From Bacteroidales bacterium (GTDB taxonomy: Bacteria; Bacteroidota; Bacteroidia; Bacteroidales; P3), in the NCBI GenBank assembly GCA_024400565.1, contig JAKSMQ010000019.1:1-35047 (forward strand): 35,047 nt of DNA, given 5' to 3'. Shown here piece after piece: positions 1 through 7,521 of the stretch. The notes below the pieces were generated by a model. The model worked only from the letters and a program-made list of their open reading frames with translations, was not told where the DNA came from and searched no databases. Both the position numbers and the translations under genes were made by a program. How positions within the stretch are numbered: the stretch's first letter is position 1; each line of letters begins with the position of its first letter.

Positions 1-136
1 TTTTGACAGCCGAAACCTCCGACCCGCGAAAAGAAAAACTTCGGCAAACTGGGAATAGGTATTCTCCGATAGGGCCAAAGCTTGTCCGTGGCCTCGGGGA
101 AATGGAGTAGAGCGAGACAGGCAAGAAAGATGAGTC
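1..136. other. Left window edge, no assignable gene
   Basis: This G+C-rich 136-bp edge is open in all three minus-strand frames, and in one plus-strand frame until a TAG at 108-110. One minus frame starts with a hydrophobic, signal-like stretch just after the dus stop codon, so a further minus-strand gene truncated by the window edge is possible. It has no ATG, and codon evidence is too short to choose a strand. Confidence 0.25.
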
Positions 137-1063
137 CTATTGGCTTAGCAGCTCATCGAGAGTGTGAAGCACGGATGGCAGGTCTGAACAATGAAGCAAG
201 GGAATCCGTTGTTGTTCGGTCAGATGGAGCGACTTGTATTGCAGACACCAGTATTCCTTAATCTTGCGTATCTTGGCCGCTTCGGTTATAGGACTGTCCA
301 ATATGGCATCGACGAGTGTGCGCAGAAAGGTTTTGGCCAGCTCTTCGTGCAGAGGCAGACCTTTGATACGCAGAGGAAGAAGCGGGTCGTAAAGAATGCC
401 CCTGCCTATCATGAAATCCTCCACCTGGGGGAACCGCTGGCGAAGATAATGATAACGCTCGGCTGTACAGATGTCTCCGTTATAGATGACAGGATGCTCG
501 ATAAGGGTGAGTACGTCGGCAAAGGCCTCGATGTCGGGGACTCCGGTATAGACCTGTTTTCCGATACGGGGATGGATGGTGACCGACGCCAGGGGATGGC
601 TGTTGAGGATAGGCACAAGAGGATAGATCTCGTCGGAACGGAGATAGCCCAGGCGCATCTTGACCGACAATCGTCCTTTGAGACGGGGCACCACTCCGTC
701 GAGGACTTCTCTGACCTCGTCGGGGTAGGGGAGGATGCCGCTGCCGCGATGTTTGCCCGCCACGCGACGCATTGGGCAGCCGATGTTCCAGTTCACCTCT
801 TCATAGCCCAGGTCGTAGAGTCGGTTGGCTAGGGCGACAAATTCGTCGGTCTCCTTGCCCAGAATCTGGGGGATGACGGGAATGGAGTCTATGTTGGCCT
901 CGGGCCATACGTCCGACACCTTGTCGATGGCATGGTTGAGATTGCCATGGGTGAGCGACAGGAACGGACTCACGGCAAGGTCGATTGCCTGAGGAAAGAC
1001 CTTGTGGTAGGCTTTGCGGAAAAGGAGCTCTGTAAGCCCCTGCATGGGTGCAAGGATGATCAT
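137..1063 (-). CDS. tRNA-dihydrouridine synthase (Dus family)
   Basis: This 308-residue protein is a flavoenzyme of the Dus family, which reduces specific uridines in tRNA to dihydrouridine using FMN and NAD(P)H. The N-terminus MIILAPMQGLT matches the family's 'APM.G.T' FMN-binding start. The catalytic cysteine sits in NWNIGCP (Cys96), followed by the expected basic/glycine segment. SVKMRLGY and, further on, MIGRGILYDP provide the other FMN/phosphate contacts of the TIM barrel. Length is normal. The gene lies 12 nt downstream of the CvpA-family gene on the same strand, so the two are probably co-transcribed from the promoter at 1607-1614. The subfamily (A, B or C) cannot be settled by eye. 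Confidence 0.93.
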   Translation of the reverse strand: MIILAPMQGLTELLFRKAYHKVFPQAIDLAVSPFLSLTHGNLNHAIDKVSDVWPEANIDSIPVIPQILGKETDEFVALANRLYDLGYEEVNWNIGCPMRRVAGKHRGSGILPYPDEVREVLDGVVPRLKGRLSVKMRLGYLRSDEIYPLVPILNSHPLASVTIHPRIGKQVYTGVPDIEAFADVLTLIEHPVIYNGDICTAERYHYLRQRFPQVEDFMIGRGILYDPLLPLRIKGLPLHEELAKTFLRTLVDAILDSPITEAAKIRKIKEYWCLQYKSLHLTEQQRIPLLHCSDLPSVLHTLDELLSQ

Positions 1064-1075
1064 GGAGGCGGAGGA

Positions 1076-1588
1076 CTAGTCTTCTTCGTCGTCGGAGATG
1101 GCCTGATGGTGAGTGTTGACGTAATTCTTGAGTCGCCAGATGAGATGATTGCCCATCTTGTTTACGGGCTTGTAAAGGGCCGATTCTGACTTGGCTGTAG
1201 GGGTGAGAAGGGCCTCACGGCTGTCGATGACGTTGATATAGTAGAGTATTACGCTGAGGATGCAGACACATTGGAGCATGCTGAAGACGGCTCCCAGCAG
1301 ATTGTTGAGAAAGCCCACCCTGACCAGTTTGACAACCCCCTCAATCATCTTTCCGAAAAGGAACGACAGGACGACTACGGCAACAAAGGTGATGAAGAAG
1401 GCTATGAGAACGGCATATTCGCCCTGAAGTTCGATGAGCTGGGCTACACGGCACGAGAAGTGGATGGCAATATAGGTGCCTCCCATGAGTCCGGCAAGTG
1501 TGGCAATTTCAAAGATAGCCCCTTTCTTGTATCCTTTCCAGATGAAGAATCCCAGGGGGATGGCCATGATGAGATCGAGAAGATTCAT
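1076..1588 (-). CDS. CvpA family inner-membrane protein
   Basis: About 170 residues with four hydrophobic segments, beginning MNLLDLIMAIPLGFFIWKG. This 'D.i..iplg.f...G...G' opening is characteristic of CvpA-family membrane proteins, which are known from colicin V production and envelope homeostasis; the biochemical role is unsettled. I place the start at 1588. A longer frame opens at 1666, but it crosses the probable -7 box at 1607-1614 and adds a lysine/tyrosine-rich stretch with no family match. The tail after the last membrane segment is hydrophilic and ends in acidic residues. The 12-nt gap to the downstream dihydrouridine synthase suggests an operon. Confidence 0.85.
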   Translation of the reverse strand: MNLLDLIMAIPLGFFIWKGYKKGAIFEIATLAGLMGGTYIAIHFSCRVAQLIELQGEYAVLIAFFITFVAVVVLSFLFGKMIEGVVKLVRVGFLNNLLGAVFSMLQCVCILSVILYYINVIDSREALLTPTAKSESALYKPVNKMGNHLIWRLKNYVNTHHQAISDDEED

Positions 1589-1606
1589 AAATTGAAAAAT
1601 TTGGTG

Positions 1607-1614
1607 CAAAAGTA
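1607..1614 (-). promoter_or_regulatory. -7 box for the CvpA/Dus operon
   Basis: On the minus strand this reads TACTTTTG, an exact match to the Bacteroidetes -7 consensus TAnnTTTG. It lies about 19 nt before the ATG at 1588 and so supports that start over the one at 1666. No clear TTTG is seen at -33. Confidence 0.55.
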
Positions 1615-1646
1615 CGAAAAAATATAAATATGTCAGTTTTTTTTTA

Positions 1647-1654
1647 TATATTTG
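1647..1654 (+). promoter_or_regulatory. Probable -7 box for the exopolysaccharide operon
   Basis: Reads TATATTTG, an exact TAnnTTTG match, after a run of T. It is divergent from the CvpA promoter about 35 bp away. Use of this box would give a leader of about 230 nt before the ATG at 1892. No -33 TTTG is visible at the right distance, and no closer exact -7 box was found. Confidence 0.45.
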
Positions 1655-1767
1655 CATTCTATGCATAAAGGGGGGTATGTCTCCTAATGCGTTGATTTTG
1701 CGTTTGTCGGAGTTGATTTTTATTAGTTTATATTAAATATGCGATATAAAAGTTGTTCAATCTCCGG

Positions 1768-1796
1768 CCCGAAAACACAAAAATGAGTCTTTCGGG
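1768..1796 (+). promoter_or_regulatory. Leader hairpin 1 of the exopolysaccharide operon
   Basis: CCCGAAA at 1768-1774 pairs perfectly with TTTCGGG at 1790-1796 around a 15-nt loop. No T tract follows, so this is not a simple intrinsic terminator. Confidence 0.4.
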
Positions 1797-1831
1797 GCTC
1801 GCAAATACAAAAAATCTGAATAGTCAGCACC

Positions 1832-1870
1832 CGTGTCGGGACTGACGATGCCTTTGGCGTACCCGACGCG
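1832..1870 (+). promoter_or_regulatory. Leader hairpin 2 of the exopolysaccharide operon
   Basis: CGTGTCGGG at 1832-1840 pairs with CCCGACGCG at 1862-1870 (nine pairs, one G-T). The interior holds a second short helix, ATGCC/GGCGT, closed by a TTT loop. The structure ends 21 nt before the WecG-family start codon and has no T tract, so it fits a regulatory leader structure better than a terminator. Confidence 0.45.
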
Positions 1871-1891
1871 AACAAGCAAGCACAAGCAAAC

Positions 1892-2617
1892 ATGAAATTT
1901 TTCAGCTACAACCTTACTCTCGACATCGACGGACTGCAGATGGTGGATCCCGGAAGGGAGCGTCCCTGGGTGGTGGATTGTCTCAACCCCCATTCGTTCG
2001 TCACGGCCGAAGAGGATGCAGCGTTCAAGCAGGCGCTTACAGACTGCGATATCCTTCTGCCCGACGGTGTGGGCATATGCATGGAAGTGCATCACTGGAA
2101 AGGTCGTCAGATAAAGAAGATTGCCGGCGACGATTTCCATCGTCATGTGCTCGGCGAGCTGGAGGCAATGGGTGGACGCATCTATTATATGGGCAGTACA
2201 GAAGAGGTTCTGGACAAGATCAAAGCCCGTCTGGCTCTGGAATATCCCCATATCGAATGCCGCACCTATTCGCCCACCTTCTGCAAGAAACTGTCCGAAG
2301 AGGAGTGCCAGCGCATCTGTGCCGACGTGGAGTCGTTCAAGCCCCACGCCTTAATGGTAGGCATGACGGCACCCAAGCAGGAGAAATGGATTCACGAGAA
2401 CGTGCATCGCTTGCCCAGCGTGAAGGTGATAGGTGCCATAGGAGGCGCATTCGAGTTCTATGCCGGAACAATCAGGCGTGCTCCCCAATGGGCCATCAAT
2501 CATCATATGGAGTGGCTATGGCGCTTTGTCAAGGAACCCAGAAGAATGTGGGACCGCAACGTGAAAAGTACCCCCAAATTCCTCCGCTATACCCGCAAGC
2601 ATCACGAGGAGATGTAA
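1892..2617 (+). CDS. WecG/TagA/CpsF family glycosyltransferase (GT26)
   Basis: This 241-residue protein belongs to the GT26 family, whose members transfer an N-acetylhexosamine (often ManNAc or its uronate) onto a lipid-linked sugar at the inner leaflet of the membrane. Family marks visible are the early Asn in DCLNPHSF, the DGVGICM motif near residue 58 (the family's conserved 'pDG.gi' with a catalytic Asp), MVGMTAPKQEKWI, and the basic C-terminal segment ending in EWLWRFVKEPRRMW. Length is typical. It is the first gene of the polysaccharide operon, ahead of the Wza- and Wzc-like export genes. It would add an early sugar after an initiating transferase that is not encoded here. The actual sugar substrate cannot be predicted. 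Confidence 0.92.
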   Translation: MKFFSYNLTLDIDGLQMVDPGRERPWVVDCLNPHSFVTAEEDAAFKQALTDCDILLPDGVGICMEVHHWKGRQIKKIAGDDFHRHVLGELEAMGGRIYYMGSTEEVLDKIKARLALEYPHIECRTYSPTFCKKLSEEECQRICADVESFKPHALMVGMTAPKQEKWIHENVHRLPSVKVIGAIGGAFEFYAGTIRRAPQWAINHHMEWLWRFVKEPRRMWDRNVKSTPKFLRYTRKHHEEM

Positions 2618-2697
2618 GTCCCATAAAACAGAAACAGAAAAAAAATTAACCGGCCGTACAACACATCGGCAATACCCATAACAATAATCCAACGCTT

Positions 2698-3489
2698 ATG
2701 AAGTCCTATAAAACACTACTCTTTGTTGCAGCCTGTCTGCTGCTGGCTTCTTGCGGCACCTTCAAAAAGTCGGTGCTCCTCAACGATATCGTCGTTCCGA
2801 GCGACTATATGGCTCCTACCCGCCACGACCTCAAGATCAAGAAAGGCGATGATCTGAGGATAATGGTTGCCCATCACGACCCCAAAGTCGTAGAGATGTT
2901 CAACCATTCGGTTTCCACATCCCCGACAGGAGCAAGCGAAGGCAAGCCCAGCAATGTGTTCCATGTTAACAGCAAGGGGTATATCACCATGCCAATCTTC
3001 GACAGCGTGAAGGTCTACGGTCTCACCTGCCAGGAACTGGAGACTTTCCTGATGCAGAGACTCGAGAACGAGGGTATCGCTTATGGCGCAACGGTAAACG
3101 TCAAGATTGCGGGCTACAAGGTTACCATCATCGGCGAGACCGGTACCGGAGTCTATCAGTTTGAGGACAATGGTGCCACGGTACTCGACCTGGTTGCCAA
3201 GGCTAGCCTTGCCGGCGGATTGGGCAACAACACCCGCCGTGACAAAATCCTGGTTATGCGCGAGAGAGATTCGATCTGGCAGAGCGACTACATCAGCCTC
3301 CTCACGACAGACCTCTTCTATTCGCCCTATTTCTATCTCGAACAGAACGACGTATTCTATGTCTATCCTACCCAGACCTCTATCTGGAAGAGCGACGACA
3401 GATTTGACTACTGGTGGAGCCGTTTCGGCATGATTACCTCGCTGGTAAGCCTTGCTACCTCCATCCTCATCTATACGAAAATGAAATAG
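2698..3489 (+). CDS. Wza-like polysaccharide export lipoprotein
   Basis: 263 residues with a lipoprotein signal peptide (LLLASC lipobox, lipidated Cys at residue 19). A poly-export domain follows, beginning around YMAPTRHDLKIKKGDDLRI. An SLBB-like region comes next, around TVNVKIAGYKVTIIGETGTG, and there is a hydrophobic C-terminal segment. The family forms the outer-membrane part of the Wzc-Wza conduit that carries capsule or exopolysaccharide to the surface. At 263 residues it is shorter than E. coli Wza (about 380), which is usual for Bacteroidetes versions. It sits 80 nt after the WecG-family gene and 56 nt before the Wzc-like gene, consistent with one transcript. Confidence 0.92.
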   Translation: MKSYKTLLFVAACLLLASCGTFKKSVLLNDIVVPSDYMAPTRHDLKIKKGDDLRIMVAHHDPKVVEMFNHSVSTSPTGASEGKPSNVFHVNSKGYITMPIFDSVKVYGLTCQELETFLMQRLENEGIAYGATVNVKIAGYKVTIIGETGTGVYQFEDNGATVLDLVAKASLAGGLGNNTRRDKILVMRERDSIWQSDYISLLTTDLFYSPYFYLEQNDVFYVYPTQTSIWKSDDRFDYWWSRFGMITSLVSLATSILIYTKMK

Positions 3490-3545
3490 CCCGTAGCCGG
3501 ACAATACATCAACATTCTTCAAAACATCAAACTCTACACTACTAT

Positions 3546-5921
3546 ATGATTGACCAAGGAAAAAATGAAGCTATGCCCAATATGGCGATGCCTCCTGCCA
3601 TGAAAAAGAAAGATCCTATTGCCATCGTGCAGTCGGTAATCGGTCTGCTTTTGTCGGGCTGGTATTGGATTGTGATTTGCGTTGTGGTATGTCTCGGCGC
3701 AGCCTGGCTCCACCTGCAGATGAGCCCCAACGTCTATTCGGTGGGCGCTACCATGCAGATCAACTCGCAGAACCAGCAGGTGAATGCCGATGTAATGAAG
3801 GCTTTCCGTACGCCCAGCGTAGCAGAGAAAGAGATTCATTTCTTCAAATCCCGTCAGGTGATTCAGGATATCGTTTCCGGTCTCAATCTGAATGTGACTT
3901 ATATCGCACCCCGATTCTTTGCCGATGAGGATTTGTACGACCGTTCTCCCATCGATGCACATTTCGTGGACAACACCTATCCCAGCTGCAATTTCAAGAT
4001 CCATTGCCGTCTTTCGGACTACACCCTTACGACCATCGAGACAGAGAAAGGCGCCCGTCCTCTTGAGTGGACAGCCAAATATGGCGACACGCTCGTTACC
4101 CCTCGTGGTGTTGTCGTAATCCAAAAGCGCCCCGGCGCAGCCCATGTGTCTGACCAGTCGCTCGAGATTCATTACAGCAGCATCGAAGAGGCTATCTCCC
4201 GATTTAGCGGCGCCATGTCGGCATCTATCGTCGACGAAGAGGCAGGCAACATACGTCTTTCCATGAGCGACGTCAATCTCCAGCGCGGCATCGATGCTGT
4301 AAACATGTGGATTGATACCTACAACCGTCATTCGGTAGCATACAAGAACCGTGTGGCCGAGAATACCGCCAAGTTTATCCAGGAGCGTATCGAGGTCATC
4401 TCGGTAGAGTTGTCGGATGTGGAGGATGCCATGGAGAGCTATATGCGCGAACACAACATTACCGACATCGACAACCAGGCCGGTCAGAACATGAACAACC
4501 GCAACCAGTATAACTCGGCTATCGTTGAAGAGGAGGTGAGCATCCGTATTGCACGCGACCTTACCAACAAGATCAAGGATTCCGACCGCGGAGCGATGCT
4601 TCCTAATGTCAACGTGGGAAGTTCAGGTGTCAACAGCATGATTGAGTCCTACAACGCCAAGGTCCTCGAACGTCAGCATCTGCTCGAATATACCAGCGAG
4701 AAGAGTCCTCTCGTAAAGGATGCCGATGCCCAGATGGAAACCATGCGCAACACGATTGTACGTTCGCTCGAGAACTATACCGAGTCGTTGCGTATCCGCA
4801 GCCGCGAATACAACAAACAGCAGAACACCAGTTCGGCTGCCATCAACACCCTTCCCTCGCAACGCCGCGAGCTTCAGAGTTTCACCCGTCAGCAGTCTAT
4901 CAAGGAACAGCTTTATCTCTATCTGCTCAACAAACGTGAGGAGAACGCCCTCAAGCTGACCATTACCGATGCCGATACCCGTGTCATCGATTACGCCAGC
5001 GGTTATAAGGTCGCTCCCGTTCCCAGAAGCACATATACCTTTGCCCTGCTGCTCGGTCTTCTGGTTCCTATCGCCATCATGTTCATCATCCGTTTCCTTG
5101 ATGTCCGCATCCATACCAAGAAAGACGTAGAGGACCATTGCTCTATCTCCGTAACCGGTATGATTCCCGAAATCGACGAGGATACCTCTCATATCATCAG
5201 CAAGAGCGGAAAGGACAGATACAACGAGAACTACCGTATTTTGAGAAATAACATCCAGTTTATCGGTGGCGATACCGACAGAGGCAAGGTCTTTATGCTC
5301 ACCTCTGCCCGTTCGGGTGACGGTAAGAGTACCATGGCCTACAATCTGGGTCTGGCATTCGCCTATGCAGGATCCAAGGTACTTCTCGTAAACTGCGATA
5401 TCCGTAAGAGAGAGTCCTGGCATGGTACCAAGGAAAAATACAAGACTGGTCTGACCACCTGGCTGGCCAACAGAGAGGGTAGCAGCTATGAAGACCTGAT
5501 TGAGGAGGATTCAATCCATCCCGAGCTCCATGTCATCCACAACGGACCTATTCCTCCCAACCCAGCCGAGCTTCTGATGAGCAAGCGTTTCGACCAGCTC
5601 ATAGAGCGAGCCAAGCAGGATTATGAATATGTCATCGTTGACTCTGTGCCTATTGATATCGTGGCCGATGCCTTCATTACCAATCGTGTAGCCGATGCCA
5701 CCTTCTTTGTAATCCGCGAGGCTTCTAGCGACCGTAGAATTCTTACCGACCTCGAGGACCTTTACAAAACTGGCAAGCTCCGTTCCATGAGTATTATCCT
5801 TAACGGATTCCAGACTCAGAACCTCGGTTACGGTTATGGCGGATACGGCTATGGCTATGGTTACGGTTACGGCTATGGTTACGGCTATGGCGAGACCTAT
5901 TCAGATTCATCATTAAACTAA
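3546..5921 (+). CDS. Wzc-like chain-length determinant and tyrosine autokinase
   Basis: 791 residues from the ATG at 3546; the frame is open further upstream from a GTG, but that overlaps the wza-like gene and has no family match. Order of parts: a first membrane helix near residues 28-50, a Wzz-type periplasmic region with a long coiled coil near 270-480, a second helix near 495-518, then a cytoplasmic BY-kinase domain. The kinase shows Walker A (SARSGDGKST, about 585), Walker A' (VLLVNCDIRK, about 612) and Walker B (YVIVDSVP, about 694). The C-terminus is a Gly-Tyr repeat with 11 tyrosines, the expected autophosphorylation cluster. Members of this family control polymer length and gate export with Wza and Wzy. 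No cognate tyrosine phosphatase gene is seen nearby. Confidence 0.95.
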   Translation: MIDQGKNEAMPNMAMPPAMKKKDPIAIVQSVIGLLLSGWYWIVICVVVCLGAAWLHLQMSPNVYSVGATMQINSQNQQVNADVMKAFRTPSVAEKEIHFFKSRQVIQDIVSGLNLNVTYIAPRFFADEDLYDRSPIDAHFVDNTYPSCNFKIHCRLSDYTLTTIETEKGARPLEWTAKYGDTLVTPRGVVVIQKRPGAAHVSDQSLEIHYSSIEEAISRFSGAMSASIVDEEAGNIRLSMSDVNLQRGIDAVNMWIDTYNRHSVAYKNRVAENTAKFIQERIEVISVELSDVEDAMESYMREHNITDIDNQAGQNMNNRNQYNSAIVEEEVSIRIARDLTNKIKDSDRGAMLPNVNVGSSGVNSMIESYNAKVLERQHLLEYTSEKSPLVKDADAQMETMRNTIVRSLENYTESLRIRSREYNKQQNTSSAAINTLPSQRRELQSFTRQQSIKEQLYLYLLNKREENALKLTITDADTRVIDYASGYKVAPVPRSTYTFALLLGLLVPIAIMFIIRFLDVRIHTKKDVEDHCSISVTGMIPEIDEDTSHIISKSGKDRYNENYRILRNNIQFIGGDTDRGKVFMLTSARSGDGKSTMAYNLGLAFAYAGSKVLLVNCDIRKRESWHGTKEKYKTGLTTWLANREGSSYEDLIEEDSIHPELHVIHNGPIPPNPAELLMSKRFDQLIERAKQDYEYVIVDSVPIDIVADAFITNRVADATFFVIREASSDRRILTDLEDLYKTGKLRSMSIILNGFQTQNLGYGYGGYGYGYGYGYGYGYGYGETYSDSSLN
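5826..5891 (+). repeat. Gly-Tyr codon repeat in the Wzc-like tail
   Basis: A tandem run of GGY-TAY codons encodes ten Gly-Tyr pairs (one with an extra Gly), with an eleventh Tyr just beyond. Alternation of GGT/GGC and TAC/TAT leaves imperfect 6- and 12-bp repeats. A 6-bp unit stays in frame when gained or lost, so tail length could vary between strains. Confidence 0.9.
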
Positions 5922-5951
5922 CAGAATAAACTAACAAACAAGGGTAGACAA

Positions 5952-7487
5952 ATGAAACAATTAAAGCGATTTGTCCTTCTTTTCATCCTTCTGTCGGGTG
6001 CAGCCCAGACTGTAAATGCCCAGATTGATACCCTTTTCGACAGAAAGGCTTCGACGGTATATGCCGACGATGAGGGTATTGTAAAGGATATGGGCATCTT
6101 TGTTCGCTCCCATTTTCTCGACAACTGGTTTGCCGCCGTACAGGTGGGTGGAAATCTCTATGGAGGTTTCCAGGACTATAGGGGCCCCCTTTTCGGAAAG
6201 AATCCTATCACAGACGGACATCTGACCTATTCGGCAGAGATTAAGGCCGGACGTTGGGTGTATCCCGCCTTGGGCTATCGTCTCGGACTGGGTGTCGGTA
6301 CGATGCATGGATTCCTTTCGCGCCAGACCTATAACGACTACCTGACTTCTATAGCTATTCATGGCGGCCAAGGACAGGCTCAGGCCGGATACGTAGGTTA
6401 CTATTGGGAGTATGACAACGACCTTCTTATCCAGCGCTGGAAATATGGCTGCGGAATCCTTGACATTATGGTCAAACTGATTAGCGCCGAAGCCTATCAG
6501 AAGAATCGCCGTTTCACACCTATCCTTTATGCCGGAGCAGGATTCCATCTGGCTTTCTCAGAGCCTAGCGACGAGTCGATGCGAGGTGAACGCCAGGAAC
6601 GTATCGGTTCGGAAATCCATGGCGGAGTCATCCTCAATTACCGTTTCAACGAAAACTGGTGTGCCTATCTGGATGCCAGAGCTTCTATCATGACAGGAAC
6701 ATTCGACCGCGAATTTGTTGCAGGTGCAGAGCTCCCCGTATTGAATGAGGACTTTCCTATCTATTGTCAGCTAGGCGTTTCCCGCCATTTCCATTTCCGT
6801 AACGAAACCCAGCGTACCAAGTGGGACAAGATGGATGAAGTAATCGATGACCAGAGAGTAGAACGCAGACGTCAGGGCGTATTTGAAATGATTACGCATA
6901 CCTATAACTTTGCAACAGTCAACTATGTGGACACACTTTTCTCGTATGATACCATCAACGATTTCTCGCCCGAATATGATTCTTTGCTGTTGCGCCGTGC
7001 CCGTCAGCATGTCCAGGATCAGATAGACTCTTTGCGTCGTGCATTTGACCGCGACTGCCAGGATGCCGGACTGGATGACATCCTGGGCCGTCGTCTGTTG
7101 CCCTATGAGATGGTATTCTTTGAACTCGACAAGTGGAATATCCTTAAGGAAGAGGATATTAAGATCAGAAAAATGGCTTCTGTCATGAAGGCCTTCCCCA
7201 ACTATCAGTTCCTGCTGATCGGTTCTGCCGACTCGAAGACCGGTACGGTCAAGAGAAACGACTTCCTCAGCGTAAACCGAAGCGATGTCGTCTACAATCA
7301 GCTGGTATACAAATACGAAGTTAATCCTGCCCAGCTGAAACGAGTGTACATGGGTGGTATTCTTGACTTCGACCCGTTCGAGCTCAACCGTGCTACAGTC
7401 ATTATCATGGACCATCCAAAGGTGATGGAAGAATTCAACAAACTCAAAGCCCAGCGTCAGGCTGGAGGCTCTACAGTTGAGTTCTAG
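5952..7487 (+). CDS. OmpA-like outer-membrane beta-barrel protein, copy 1
   Basis: 511 residues with a cleavable signal peptide (hydrophobic segment then TVNAQ) and an N-terminal region of alternating aromatic/polar strands typical of an outer-membrane barrel (to about residue 300). A linker with a short helical stretch follows, then a C-terminal OmpA-like domain from about residue 389. The OmpA domain keeps an Asp in SADSKTG and an Arg in SVNRSDVV, the positions that bind diaminopimelate in peptidoglycan in studied OmpA proteins; the usual terminal NRR is NRATV here. It follows the Wzc-like gene by 30 nt, so it belongs to the polysaccharide operon. It may anchor or complete the export channel; that is inference. 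The next gene is a paralogue. Confidence 0.85.
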   Translation: MKQLKRFVLLFILLSGAAQTVNAQIDTLFDRKASTVYADDEGIVKDMGIFVRSHFLDNWFAAVQVGGNLYGGFQDYRGPLFGKNPITDGHLTYSAEIKAGRWVYPALGYRLGLGVGTMHGFLSRQTYNDYLTSIAIHGGQGQAQAGYVGYYWEYDNDLLIQRWKYGCGILDIMVKLISAEAYQKNRRFTPILYAGAGFHLAFSEPSDESMRGERQERIGSEIHGGVILNYRFNENWCAYLDARASIMTGTFDREFVAGAELPVLNEDFPIYCQLGVSRHFHFRNETQRTKWDKMDEVIDDQRVERRRQGVFEMITHTYNFATVNYVDTLFSYDTINDFSPEYDSLLLRRARQHVQDQIDSLRRAFDRDCQDAGLDDILGRRLLPYEMVFFELDKWNILKEEDIKIRKMASVMKAFPNYQFLLIGSADSKTGTVKRNDFLSVNRSDVVYNQLVYKYEVNPAQLKRVYMGGILDFDPFELNRATVIIMDHPKVMEEFNKLKAQRQAGGSTVEF

Positions 7488-7521
7488 TATTATTAATATT
7501 GGTTTTCAATATTTGTAGATT

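Noticed and set aside
1-110. Possible C-terminus of a plus-strand gene ending at 110
   Set aside because: Only 36 codons in a G+C-rich stretch where several frames are open by chance; strand cannot be decided.
1589-1666. Longer CvpA-family start at 1666
   Set aside because: It spans the exact -7 box at 1607-1614, and the added residues do not resemble the family; MNLLDLIMAIP at 1588 does.
3414-3545. Upstream extension of the Wzc-like gene from a GTG codon
   Set aside because: It overlaps the end of the Wza-like gene in another frame and has no family resemblance; the ATG at 3546 gives the expected N-terminus before the first membrane helix.
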